From positions 1 to 64,000 of the forward strand of contig JBKQPG010000044.1 in the NCBI GenBank assembly GCA_052145115.1: a DNA stretch of 64,000 nucleotides, written 5' to 3'. A model generated the notes under the pieces. It worked only from the letters and a program-made list of their open reading frames with translations. It was not told where the DNA came from and searched no databases. This DNA comes from CAIVVT01 sp052145115. Its GTDB lineage: Bacteria; Acidobacteriota; Terriglobia; Bryobacterales; Bryobacteraceae. The position numbers were made by a program, and so were the translations under genes. Positions within the stretch are counted from its first letter, which is position 1, and every line of letters starts with the position of its first letter. This document shows positions 9,577 through 17,401 of the stretch, piece by piece.

Positions 9577-9936
9577 CCCGGATGTTTCGCGTGCGATCGC
9601 AGCGCGGCGCGATGAGAGGGCCCCAACATCAAGCAACGCCACGAGGCGCGCTCGCGGGAGCCGCCCGCAGGCGTACTTGGCCGCACGTCGAGGAAGGCAA
9701 CCGAGCGAAACGAAGTAGATGCGGTCCTATCGCGCGCCGAAGCCACCCCCTCACTGCCGGACCCAACCCGGCCGGTCACGCCTTCTTCCAGGCGAACATA
9801 TCATTAAGAAACCGCCCCGGCACCTCCACGCGGCAGTGTCCTGTCGAAATGTCGCGTTTGGCCTCCTGCCCAGCCGCTTCTTGACTGTAAACAATAGACT
9901 TACTCCACGCGACACCCTGTCGGATCGGGACCGCCA

Positions 9937-9968
9937 AATTCGACACTTGTGTCGAAAAGTGTCGAATT
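9937..9968. repeat. nested CGACAC/GTGTCG palindromes
   Basis: A perfect 12-base inverted repeat (AATTCGACACTT at 9937-9948 and AAGTGTCGAATT at 9957-9968) overlaps a second palindrome, CGACAC-TT-GTGTCG, at 9941-9954. The word TGTCG also recurs nearby around 9836-9857 and 9911-9922. The clustering suggests a protein-binding site array or a hairpin. It has no T-run. Confidence 0.4.
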
Positions 9969-10016
9969 CGGCCCCTCGCCGTGCTTAATCTTATCTTCGC
10001 CCCACCCCCGGAAACG

Positions 10017-10202
10017 CTTGACACAGCCCTCTATCCTATTGATAGGGATTGACTTACGCAACTCCGGCCTGATCGGCCGCCGAGCGCGCTTTTGCCGTCC
10101 GAAGTTCTTTGACAACAGCACATGAAATGCGCAGAACTATCCTTGGATAGCCATTTCAAGCCAATGAATCTAAAGACCAAACTCGACATTTGGCTTTGTT
10201 CC
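10017..10202 (-). repeat. dispersed intergenic repeat, copy 1
   Basis: On the minus strand this copy begins GGAACAAAGCCAAATGTCGA and ends with TGTCAAG, matching the two copies at 40572-40724 and 40863-41017. Shared blocks also include CTTTAGA, AATGGCTATCC and TCAAAGAAC. It is about 30 bases longer than the others because of extra sequence near its 3' end, including a CCTATCAATAGG-type small palindrome. It sits upstream of the VanX-like dipeptidase gene, in reverse orientation to it. Confidence 0.6.
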
Positions 10203-10276
10203 TTCAAATTTGTTTTTCGCATCTTCGCCGGTCCGTATTCCCCGCCCGGGCCCGCGCGGACTACAATCCAAGCAGC

Positions 10277-11035
10277 ATGCTCATTCCTCGGTGGATCCTC
10301 CCGGCGGCCCTCGCCGCCCTGCTGACCCTCAGCCCGGCCTTCCCCCAGACGACGCCTCCGCCGCCCGCCCCGCAGGTCTTCCGCATCCAGCCGGTGCGGC
10401 CGGTGGAGGAGCTGCAGCGCCTCGCCGCGCTCGAGAAGCCGCCTTCAGAAACTGGTTCATTCCTGCCCTTCGATCTGATTGATTTGACAGGACTTGATCC
10501 CCTCATCAAGCTCGATATCCGCTACGCCACGGCGAACAATTTCCTGGGCACGCCGCTGTACACCGCCGCGCGCGCCTCGCTGCAGCGCTCCGCCGCGGAA
10601 GCCCTCGAACGGGCCCATAAACAATTGCAAAAGCAGGGCTTCGGGCTGCTGATCCACGATGGTTACCGGCCCTGGTCGGTCACCTGGATCTTTTGGCAGG
10701 CCACGCCGCCCGACAAGCACAGCTTTGTCGCCAACCCCGCCACCGGCTCGCGCCACAATCGCGGATGTGCCGTGGATCTAACACTTTACGACCTCAAAAC
10801 GGGCCAACCCGTCGTCATGCCCAGCCTGTACGACGAGATGACCGAACGCGCCTTCCCAACCTACCAGGGCGGTACGGCCGAGCAGCGCCGCCTGCGCGAC
10901 CTGCTGCGCGCCGCCATGGAGGCCCAGGGTTTCACCGTGGACAGCGGCGAATGGTGGCACTTCGACTACCAGGAGTGGCGCCGCTACCAGATCGGCAACG
11001 TCCCCATCGATTCCATCGCCCGCCCCAAGCCGTAG
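10277..11035 (+). CDS. D-alanyl-D-alanine dipeptidase (VanX family, peptidase M15D)
   Basis: About 252 residues from the ATG at 10277, which opens a clear signal peptide (MLIPRWILPAALAALLTLS). It carries the M15D zinc-site motifs: SRHNRGCAVDL near residue 158, supplying His and Asp ligands, and GEWWHFDY near 226, supplying the catalytic Glu and the third ligand His. Family landmarks DIRYATANNFLG and LLIHDGYRPW are also present. It should cleave D-Ala-D-Ala in the periplasm. There is no vanH/vanA nearby, so a role in peptidoglycan turnover or nutrient recycling is likelier than glycopeptide resistance. It stands alone behind a repeat-rich gap. Confidence 0.9.
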   Translation: MLIPRWILPAALAALLTLSPAFPQTTPPPPAPQVFRIQPVRPVEELQRLAALEKPPSETGSFLPFDLIDLTGLDPLIKLDIRYATANNFLGTPLYTAARASLQRSAAEALERAHKQLQKQGFGLLIHDGYRPWSVTWIFWQATPPDKHSFVANPATGSRHNRGCAVDLTLYDLKTGQPVVMPSLYDEMTERAFPTYQGGTAEQRRLRDLLRAAMEAQGFTVDSGEWWHFDYQEWRRYQIGNVPIDSIARPKP

Positions 11036-11090
11036 TAACCGGGCGTGGAACTGCATTGTATCCGCTGCCGGCCGGGACTATAATCCAGCC

Positions 11091-11567
11091 ATGAGAAAGC
11101 TGGTCTGCTGCTGGCTCGTGTTGGGCGGCTTCCTGATTGGCGGGGCCGCCGGGCAGGACAAAGGCACAGCCGCGAGGCCGGAGGCGGCCCGGAATTTGCG
11201 CTCAGCCCTTCAGGCGCTCAAAGACCGGGGCGCTTCCCGGACAACGCTCAGCCGCCAACTGGCCGATGCAATCCTGTCGCTGGCGCAGGCCGGACACGAG
11301 CCGTCGCGCTCGGCCGTCGCGAGCTTCTCCGAGGAACTCACCGCTGCGCTGCTGGGCAAGGATCTGACCAAGGAGCAACTGACGGCGGTGGAGCAGTCCA
11401 TTGGCGAAGTGTTGCACGTTACCGGCGCAACGTCGATCCCGGCCAGCCGCCTGCGAGAGACTTTGACCGCCCTGGGTGTCGATGCCACGATGTCCCAGAC
11501 CGTCACCCGACGCCTCATCGCCATGGGAGAAGAAGTCCGCGGCCCAGACGATATGCCGGCCAAATGA
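11091..11567 (+). CDS. small secreted hypothetical protein
   Basis: 158 residues with a clear signal peptide (MRKLVCCWLVLGGFLIGGAAGQ). The mature part is helical and rich in Ala, Leu and Thr, with evenly spaced polar residues (SRQLADAILSLAQAGHEPS, SIGEVLHVTGATSIPASRLRETL). That pattern suggests a small helical bundle in the periplasm. No family recognised and no catalytic motif seen. It lies 55 bases after the dipeptidase gene and may be cotranscribed, although the codon use and spacing do not prove it. Confidence 0.6.
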   Translation: MRKLVCCWLVLGGFLIGGAAGQDKGTAARPEAARNLRSALQALKDRGASRTTLSRQLADAILSLAQAGHEPSRSAVASFSEELTAALLGKDLTKEQLTAVEQSIGEVLHVTGATSIPASRLRETLTALGVDATMSQTVTRRLIAMGEEVRGPDDMPAK

Positions 11568-11617
11568 GCGGGGGTGAGCTCGTTCTCCAGGCGCTCGCAC
11601 GAAGGTCACGCTGAAGA

Positions 11618-11655
11618 GCCGGACCTGGAGGTCCGGCGCAGACGTGGCCGTCTGC
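11618..11655. repeat. twin-hairpin REP-like element
   Basis: Two perfect hairpins lie back to back: GCCGGACCT-GG-AGGTCCGGC at 11618-11637 and GCAGACG-TGGC-CGTCTGC at 11638-11655. They sit between two convergent genes and could stop or protect transcripts, but there is no T-run. The second hairpin resembles that of the twin element at 40796-40835, suggesting a dispersed REP-like family. Confidence 0.55.
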
Positions 11656-11729
11656 CCCACCAACTCGGTCGCGGCCCACAAGAACGCAGCCGTGCCTGGC
11701 CCCGCGACTTCGATGTGCTGCGGCGGCCC

Positions 11730-12407
11730 TCAGTTTTCCAGGATGCGGCCGTCCCTCATGCGGGCGATGCGGTGGGCGTAGGCGGCGGCCTCGGGGTTGT
11801 GGGTGATCATCAGGATGGTCTGGCCGAGGCGTTCGTTCAGGTCACGGAGGACGTCCAGCACGGCGATCGCGTTTTCGGTGTCGAGATTGCCGGTGGGCTC
11901 GTCGGCCAGCAGGATGGCCGGATGGTTCACCAGGGCGCGGGCGATGGCGACGCGCTGTTGCTCGCCGCCGGACAGCGCGCGCGGCTTGTGATGGAGCCGC
12001 GCCTCGATCTTGAGCAGCTTCAGCAGCTCCAGGAAGCTCGGGTCCAGCCGACCTTTATGGCGGGCGATGGCGCGCGCGATCTCGATATTGCCCATGGCAC
12101 TCAGCGTGGGCAGTAGATTGTAGCGCTGAAAAACGAAGCCGACTTTGTTGCGGCGCAGGCGCGTGCGGCCGGAGTCGCCGAGTTGGGCCAGATCCTCCCC
12201 ATCGACGATCACGCTGCCCGCAGTGGGCTGGGTGAGACCGCCGAGGATGTGAAACAGCGTGGATTTCCCGGAGCCGGAGGGACCGACGACGGCCAGGAAT
12301 TCGCCCTTCGGGACGTCCAGACTGACGCCGCGCAGCGCCGGGACGTCGACTTCGCCAACATGGTAGGTTTTGCGGAGATCGCGGGTGCGGATGATGGGTT
12401 CAGCCAT
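11730..12407 (-). CDS. ABC transporter ATP-binding protein (LolD/MacB type)
   Basis: 225 residues from the ATG at 12407 (MAEPIIRTRDLRKTY). An upstream reading adds only a frame shadow of the permease gene. It has Walker A GPSGSGKST near residue 44, the signature LSGGEQQRVAIARAL near 147, Walker B ILLADEPTGNLD near 168 and a switch histidine in MITHNPEAA. The ADEPTGNLD form and the length are typical of the LolD/MacB/FtsE group, which powers mechanotransmission or lipoprotein export rather than substrate import. It follows the permease gene at 12416 with an 8-base gap and clearly forms a pair with it. Confidence 0.9.
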   Translation of the reverse strand: MAEPIIRTRDLRKTYHVGEVDVPALRGVSLDVPKGEFLAVVGPSGSGKSTLFHILGGLTQPTAGSVIVDGEDLAQLGDSGRTRLRRNKVGFVFQRYNLLPTLSAMGNIEIARAIARHKGRLDPSFLELLKLLKIEARLHHKPRALSGGEQQRVAIARALVNHPAILLADEPTGNLDTENAIAVLDVLRDLNERLGQTILMITHNPEAAAYAHRIARMRDGRILEN

Positions 12408-12415
12408 ATTCGTCC

Positions 12416-13510
12416 TCACTCGTAAGACAGCGCCTCGATGGCGTCCTGGCGGGCGGCGCGCAGGCCGGGATAGATCGCGCCCAGCAGCGACGCCACGAGC
12501 GCGATGGCGGCCACCTTCGGCCACCAGTCGGGCGTGATGACCGATTGCAGGCTGGCGCGGACGAAATGGTTGATCGCCCAGTTGGCCAGAAACGAGAGCA
12601 GGATGCCGGCGATCCAGCCGCCGGCGGCCAGCACGATGGTCTCGCGAGCCAGCATCCACAAGATGTCGAGGGGCGAGGCGCCGAGGGCCTTCAGGATGCC
12701 GATCTCGCGGGTGCGCTCGAGCACCACGGTGTACATGGTCAATGAGACAACCAGGAAGCCAACGACGATGGAGAGGGCGGTGATGACATAAATGAACGAC
12801 TGCAGCATGGGCAGGTTTTCGGGCGCGAACTGGCCCAGGAACTCCTCGATGGAGTAAATCTTGTAGCCCGGCTGGGCGGCTTTCAACGCTTCGATGACCG
12901 CATTGGTGTTGTGGCGGTCGTCGAGCTTGAGGAACACCTGGGTCAGCTTGCCGTGGTTGTTGGTGGCGTCCTGCAGCGTGTCGAGGGGGACGAACAGGCG
13001 CGAGAGTTTGCCCGGTTGCACGACGCCGCAGACGCGCCAGTCGCGGTTGAGAATCTTGACCGTGTCGCCGACGCGCTTCTTATTCTGTTCGGCCCACCAA
13101 CTGTCGATGATGATGTCGTTGGGGCTGCTGAACGGGCCGCCCTCGACATACTGAAACGGCCCGCTGAGGGCGATGAAATCGTCGATGTCGATTCCGTTGA
13201 CGGTGCTGATGCCGCCCACCAGCGCGATCAACGAGCCGGCGACGTGGGCTACGTGGGGCTGCTGGGCGTAGTAGTCGAGCAGGGCCTGGGGCATGGTGCC
13301 GCTGCTGAGGCTGATGATGGAGGCGTCCGGCGACTTGACCCAAATGTCGGCGCCGACGCCGCGAGCGCGGTTGGCGGAGTCCTGCAGCATGCCGCGGCTG
13401 AGGCCGACGATGGTAAGGATCATCACGACCTGGAAGCCGATGGACAAGGCGGTGAGGCCGGTGCGCAGCTTGCGGTGGCGCAGGTTTTCGAAGACGAGTC
13501 GATTGATCAA
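12416..13510 (-). CDS. MacB/FtsX-type ABC transporter permease
   Basis: 364 residues with the four-helix MacB layout: one N-terminal membrane helix (TGLTALSIGFQVVMILTIVG), a large periplasmic MacB_PCD domain of about 200 residues, and three C-terminal helices. The FtsX cytoplasmic motif is visible as LERTREIGILKALGASPLDILWML. The end RAARQDAIEALSYE is characteristic. It partners with the ATPase encoded 8 bases downstream, and may export a lipoprotein, antibiotic or other envelope substrate. It lies 87 bases downstream of the cobT-like gene on the same strand, so it might be read through from that operon, but no functional link to B12 is evident. Confidence 0.88.
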   Translation of the reverse strand: MINRLVFENLRHRKLRTGLTALSIGFQVVMILTIVGLSRGMLQDSANRARGVGADIWVKSPDASIISLSSGTMPQALLDYYAQQPHVAHVAGSLIALVGGISTVNGIDIDDFIALSGPFQYVEGGPFSSPNDIIIDSWWAEQNKKRVGDTVKILNRDWRVCGVVQPGKLSRLFVPLDTLQDATNNHGKLTQVFLKLDDRHNTNAVIEALKAAQPGYKIYSIEEFLGQFAPENLPMLQSFIYVITALSIVVGFLVVSLTMYTVVLERTREIGILKALGASPLDILWMLARETIVLAAGGWIAGILLSFLANWAINHFVRASLQSVITPDWWPKVAAIALVASLLGAIYPGLRAARQDAIEALSYE

Positions 13511-13597
13511 GAGAAGGCGAATCCTTGGCAGGCATGGCGGCAGAGAGCCGGGCCCGCGGACGAACCCTTATTCTACCGCGCGGCAGCGGCCAGACCT

Positions 13598-14674
13598 TTA
13601 GGAAGAGGCGGGGGATGGGGCGGCAGCGCCGGCGTCGGCGTCCACAGGGGCCGGGGCCAGCAGGCGCGCTGTGTTGAGGATGCTGGAGACGAGGTGCAGG
13701 GCCAGGACGGCGTGGAAGCCAGCGCCTTCGGAAGCCTCGAACTGCAGCAGCGGGGTGACGGCGAGGGTTTCGAGGGCAATCAGCCAGGCGGGGTCGTTGG
13801 AGCAGCCGGGGAACAGGACGGCGTCGAGGGAGTCGGGGGCGACGGAGCGGGACACGAGGGCGGCGACGGCGCCGCAGAAACCGTCGGCGAAGACGGGCAG
13901 ACGCGCATTGGCGGCGGCCAGCAGAAAGCCGGCCATGACGGCCAGATCGAGGCCGCCGAAGCAGCGCACGGCGGCCAGCGGCGAGATGGCGTCCAACTGG
14001 TGGCGGATGGCGCCCTGGCTGACGGCGTTGCGGCGCGGGGCGATGGAGTCGGGGTCGAGGATGTCGTCGAGATAAGTGGTTTCGATGGCCGGCCGGCCGG
14101 TGAGAGCGCCCAGGACGGCCGAAGCGGCGACGCTCGAGCCGGAGCCGAGCTGGGCGATGGCCACGCAGTCGAAGCGGCGGGCGGCGTCGTCGGCCAGGGA
14201 AGCGCCGAGGTCGAGCGCGGTGTTGAGCTGGTCCTCAGTCAGGGCGGCGCCGATGGTGAAGTCGAGCGCGCCATCGCAAACGCGATAGACGTGGGTACCC
14301 TGCTCGGCCTCACCGGTCAGGCCGCAATCAACGACCAGGCGGTCGATGCCGAACTGGCGGGCGAGGATGGAGGCGGGCGAGGCGCCGCGCAGGAAATTGG
14401 CCAGGTCGCGGCGGGTGCCGGCGGGGCCCTCGGCGCCGACGGGCGCGGCGGCGACGGCGTGTTCGGCGCAGATGAGATACAGGCCCAGGCGGGAGCAGGC
14501 GGGCAGCGTCTCATTGCGCACCATGGCGACGTGCTTGGCGAAGTCCTCCAGACGGCCGAAGCCGCCGGGGAGGGTGGGGATGGAGGCCCAGAAGTCGTTC
14601 AGCGCCTGGGCGGCCTGGTCATTGAAGAGCGGCTGGATGGAGTCCGCGAGTTCGCGGATGCGAGGGGAAATCAT
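13598..14674 (-). CDS. cobT: CobT-like nicotinate-nucleotide:dimethylbenzimidazole phosphoribosyltransferase with altered active-site motif
   Basis: 358 residues, full length for CobT, which makes alpha-ribazole phosphate for the lower loop of cobalamin. Family landmarks are NFLRGASPASILARQ, RLVVDCG, an AASAVLGALTG segment, CFGGLDLAVMAGFLLAAANARLPVFADGF, and a C-terminal SEGAG near residue 316 that keeps the catalytic Glu. Two usual signatures are changed: the GEMGIGNTT loop reads AQLGSGSSV, and AGDHGV reads CAEHAV. Activity is therefore uncertain. It follows btuC by 42 bases in a minus-strand B12 locus, which supports a cobalamin-related role. No cobS or cobU homologue is seen nearby. Confidence 0.8.
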   Translation of the reverse strand: MISPRIRELADSIQPLFNDQAAQALNDFWASIPTLPGGFGRLEDFAKHVAMVRNETLPACSRLGLYLICAEHAVAAAPVGAEGPAGTRRDLANFLRGASPASILARQFGIDRLVVDCGLTGEAEQGTHVYRVCDGALDFTIGAALTEDQLNTALDLGASLADDAARRFDCVAIAQLGSGSSVAASAVLGALTGRPAIETTYLDDILDPDSIAPRRNAVSQGAIRHQLDAISPLAAVRCFGGLDLAVMAGFLLAAANARLPVFADGFCGAVAALVSRSVAPDSLDAVLFPGCSNDPAWLIALETLAVTPLLQFEASEGAGFHAVLALHLVSSILNTARLLAPAPVDADAGAAAPSPASS

Positions 14675-14716
14675 GGGGATTTGAGTCCTGTCGAGAGGGG
14701 GTTTCTATCGATTGTC

Positions 14717-15730
14717 TCAGAGCCACAGGCTGCGGCGGCGGCTGCGCAGCAGGGCGATGAAGCAGGGACCGCCGACCAGGGCGGTGAGGACGCTCACGGG
14801 AAGCTCGACGGCGAAGAGGCTGCGAGCGGCGGTGTCGCAGACGGCCAGGAAAGCGGCGCCGAAAAGGAACGAAGCGGGCATCAACAGACGATGGTCGGAG
14901 CCGAGCTTGAGGCGCAGAGCGTGGGGCACGACCAGGCCGACGAAACCGATGGGGCCGGTGACGGCAGTGACGGCGGCAGTCAGAAAAGAACCGGCGATGT
15001 AGCCGGCCAGCAGCAGGCGCGCCGGAGAGACGCCGCGGGCGGCGGCCCATTCCTCTCCCACGGCCATGAGGTTCCAGCGGCGGGCGGCGAGGCACAGCGC
15101 CAGCGAAAGCGGCACAACGGCGATGGCGAGATAGACGAGAGTGCGCGTCTCGGGGGGATCGATGTTGCCCATGAGCCAGTGGACGATAGCGAAAGACTGG
15201 CGCAGGCTGGCGAGGTTGTGCAGCAGCATGATGAGCGAGGTGACGATGCCGTTGACCATGACGCCGCCGAGCAGCAGAGTGAACGAAGAGAGGCGGCGGC
15301 CCTCACTGGCAACGGCGAGCACGATGACGAGAGTGACGGCCGCGCCGGCCATCGATGCGGCCCACAGGCCGGGCAGGCCGGCCACGGTCTGGAGGCCGAA
15401 GCAGATGGCGACGACGGCGCCGAGCGAGGCGCCGCCGGAGACGCCGAGGGTGTAGGGCGTGGCCAGAGGATCGCGCAGCAAGGACTGGAAGAGACAGCCG
15501 GCGATGGAGAGCGCGCCGCCGCACAGCAGCGAGAGCAGCAGGCGCGGCAGGCGGACGCCGAAGAAGACGCGGCTGTCGGGCCACTCACCGGCGAAGGCGC
15601 GGCTGAGGCTGACATGGGAAGGGCCGAAGAGCGGGCACAGCAGCGCGCACAGCAGGACGGCGCAGAGGCCCAATGCCAGGACCAGGGCCAGGCGGCGGGG
15701 GGTGACGGGATGGGCCTCGGCGGGATGCAT
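14717..15730 (-). CDS. btuC: BtuC-type ABC transporter permease (FecCD family)
   Basis: 337 residues with about nine or ten hydrophobic helices, matching the FecCD family that imports cobalamin, heme or siderophores. Landmarks are VRLPRLLLSLLCGGALSIAG, near residue 55, the PLATPYTLGVSGGASLGAVVA segment, and the C-terminal VTGPIGFVGLVVPHALRLKLGSDHR coupling region. It should form the inner-membrane pore of the transporter with the ATPase whose stop lies 19 bases upstream. Cobalamin is the likely substrate because of the cobT, cobD and cobQ paralogues in the same gene run, although iron-chelate use cannot be excluded from sequence. Confidence 0.88.
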   Translation of the reverse strand: MHPAEAHPVTPRRLALVLALGLCAVLLCALLCPLFGPSHVSLSRAFAGEWPDSRVFFGVRLPRLLLSLLCGGALSIAGCLFQSLLRDPLATPYTLGVSGGASLGAVVAICFGLQTVAGLPGLWAASMAGAAVTLVIVLAVASEGRRLSSFTLLLGGVMVNGIVTSLIMLLHNLASLRQSFAIVHWLMGNIDPPETRTLVYLAIAVVPLSLALCLAARRWNLMAVGEEWAAARGVSPARLLLAGYIAGSFLTAAVTAVTGPIGFVGLVVPHALRLKLGSDHRLLMPASFLFGAAFLAVCDTAARSLFAVELPVSVLTALVGGPCFIALLRSRRRSLWL

Positions 15731-15749
15731 GGTTTAAGCGCGCATGGGG

Positions 15750-16520
15750 TCAGGCGTCATAAGCGATAAACGGGCGGCCGCCGGCGCGCTGCACCCACTC
15801 GGCGCGGACGTGGAAGACGGCCTGGATGCGGTCGGTGGAGAGGGCCTCGCAGGGGCCGGCATCGGCGACGACGCGGCCTTTCTGAAGTACGACGACGCGG
15901 TCGGAGTAGGCGGCGGCGAGGTTGAGATCGTGGGTGGCGGCGATGACCAGGATGCCGTCCTGGCTGAGGCGCCGCAGGAGCGAGTAGATGGCGAACTGAT
16001 GGGACAGGTCGAGGAAGGTGGTGGGCTCGTCGAGCAGCAGGACCTGGGGTTCCTGGGCCAGGGCCGAAGCGAGAACGACGCGCTGGCGTTCACCGCCGCT
16101 GAGGGCGCGGAAATCGCGGTGGGCGAACTCGCCCATATCGGTGAGCTCCATGGCGTGGCGGGCGGCGTCGCGATCGCGGCCGGATTCGAAGAAGCCGCCG
16201 GCGTGGGGCGTGCGGCCCATGTAGACGACCTCGCGGGCGGTGAACGGGAAATCGAGGCGCAGGCTCTGGGGCACGAAAGCGACGCGGCGGGCGAAATCGC
16301 GGCGGCGCCAGCGCGGGGACTCGATTCCGAAGAGGCGGCAGGAACCGGTGTAGCCGGGGCGCAGGCCGGCCATGATGCCGAGCAGGGTGGATTTGCCGGC
16401 GCCGTTGGGACCGGCCAGGGCGACCATTTGGGGAGCCTCGAAGCGCAGGTTGATATCCGCGAGCACGGGCGTGGAGCCGTAGATCATGCCGACGGAGACG
16501 GTTTCGAGAATCGGGTTCAT
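15750..16520 (-). CDS. btuD: BtuD-type ABC transporter ATP-binding protein
   Basis: 256 residues with complete ABC motifs: Walker A GPNGAGKST near residue 38, signature LSGGERQRVVLASALAQ near 140, Walker B VLLLDEPTTFLDLSHQ near 160, and switch histidine in ATHDLNLAAAYSD. The layout matches ATPases of FecCD-type importers (BtuD, FhuC, HmuV). The ATG at 16520 overlaps the stop of the binding-protein gene by 4 bases (ATGA), showing tight coupling. It drives uptake through the adjacent BtuC-like permease. Confidence 0.9.
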   Translation of the reverse strand: MNPILETVSVGMIYGSTPVLADINLRFEAPQMVALAGPNGAGKSTLLGIMAGLRPGYTGSCRLFGIESPRWRRRDFARRVAFVPQSLRLDFPFTAREVVYMGRTPHAGGFFESGRDRDAARHAMELTDMGEFAHRDFRALSGGERQRVVLASALAQEPQVLLLDEPTTFLDLSHQFAIYSLLRRLSQDGILVIAATHDLNLAAAYSDRVVVLQKGRVVADAGPCEALSTDRIQAVFHVRAEWVQRAGGRPFIAYDA

Positions 16521-17401
16521 TGCGGCTGGCGCGGAGGCGGGGCCTCAGGATGAATCAAGGCGAAAAGCTGGCGGGCAGCCTGGGCCATGCGCGGGCCGGG
16601 GCGCACGAAGACGTCGGAAGCGATGACCTGGACGCGATGGTTGGCGACGGCGCGCAGGCGCGGATAAGCCGCCCAGAGGGCCAGGACCGGCTCCGGCGGC
16701 TGGCCGGGACGGCCCTCGGCGTGGGCGTCGTCGCCCATGTCGAGGATCACGTCGGGATCGCGCGTGAGGATCTGCTCGAGGGAGACGTTGGGGTACTGCA
16801 TGGGCGAGCCGGCGAGGACGTTGGAGGCGCCGGCGATGTGCAGCAGCTCGTCGATAAAGGTGCCGGGGCCTGCGCCGACCATACCCTGCAGCGTGCCGGG
16901 GGCGCGTCCCACCAGGAAAAGTACGCTGCGGCGCGGAAGCGGGGCGGCGAGGCGGCGGACAGAGTCGAGCTGGGCGCGCAAGCTGGCGGTGAGGCGGGCG
17001 GCGGCAGCGTCGCGGCCGGTCAACTGGCCGATGCGCGAGAGGGAGGAGAGAATATCGGAGATCGAGTCCTGGTCGAGCTCTTCGGCTCGCAAGCCCAAAG
17101 AGCGGAGTTTTGGAGTGATGCCGACAGGGTTCTTGATGACCAGCACGAGATCGGGGCGCAGGGCGAGGATGCGTTCGAGATCGGGTTCGAGGAATGTGCC
17201 GATCTTGGGCTTGGTGCGGGCGTCGTCAGGATAGGTGCAGTAGATGGTGTCTCCGGCGACGTTGGGGCCGAGGCCGAGGGCGTAGAGCATCTCGGTGATG
17301 CTGGGCGCGGTGGAGACGATGCGGGTGGGAGGAGCGGCGAATAGGGCTGCATACATCAAAGGAAGCAGCGTGAGCAATCGGCGGGAGAAAGCGCCGCTCA
17401 C
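16517..17401 (-). CDS. btuF: BtuF-type periplasmic corrinoid/metal-chelate binding protein
   Basis: About 294 residues from a GTG start at 17401, which overlaps the preceding cobD-like stop by 4 bases (GTGA). A longer frame exists upstream but lies inside the cobD-like gene. The chosen start gives a signal peptide (MSGAFSRRLLTLLPLMYAALFA) followed by the class III binding-protein fold. Landmarks are PTRIVSTAPSITEMLYALGLG, FLEPDLERILALRPDLVL, and the second-lobe ALWAAYPRLRAVANHRV. It should capture cobalamin or a related corrinoid in the periplasm and deliver it to the BtuC/BtuD pair encoded next. The context of B12-enzyme paralogues supports a corrinoid ligand. Confidence 0.88.
   Translation of the reverse strand: MSGAFSRRLLTLLPLMYAALFAAPPTRIVSTAPSITEMLYALGLGPNVAGDTIYCTYPDDARTKPKIGTFLEPDLERILALRPDLVLVIKNPVGITPKLRSLGLRAEELDQDSISDILSSLSRIGQLTGRDAAAARLTASLRAQLDSVRRLAAPLPRRSVLFLVGRAPGTLQGMVGAGPGTFIDELLHIAGASNVLAGSPMQYPNVSLEQILTRDPDVILDMGDDAHAEGRPGQPPEPVLALWAAYPRLRAVANHRVQVIASDVFVRPGPRMAQAARQLFALIHPEAPPPRQPQ

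Larger units (their letters stand above)
9577..10276. other. 700-base intergenic region with repeats
   Basis: No gene with coding-like codon use is seen. The left 180 bases are GC-rich with small palindromes. The middle holds clustered TGTCG words and palindromes at 9937-9968. The right part holds one copy of a dispersed repeat (10017-10202) that recurs twice at 40.6-41.0 kb. Short ORFs here on both strands are shadows of these repeats. The promoter of the downstream dipeptidase should lie at the right end. Confidence 0.6.

Noticed and set aside
10031..10222. Small minus-strand ORF inside repeat copy 1
   Set aside because: It has a frame shared with the other repeat copies, but no conserved start codon or ribosome site, so I report it as a repeat, not a gene.
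12911..15769. Very long plus-strand ORF (over 900 codons) antisense to the permease, cobT and btuC genes
   Set aside because: Its Gly/Ala/Gln/Asp/Glu-rich low-complexity translation mirrors the codon bias of the real minus-strand genes, which have clear domains.
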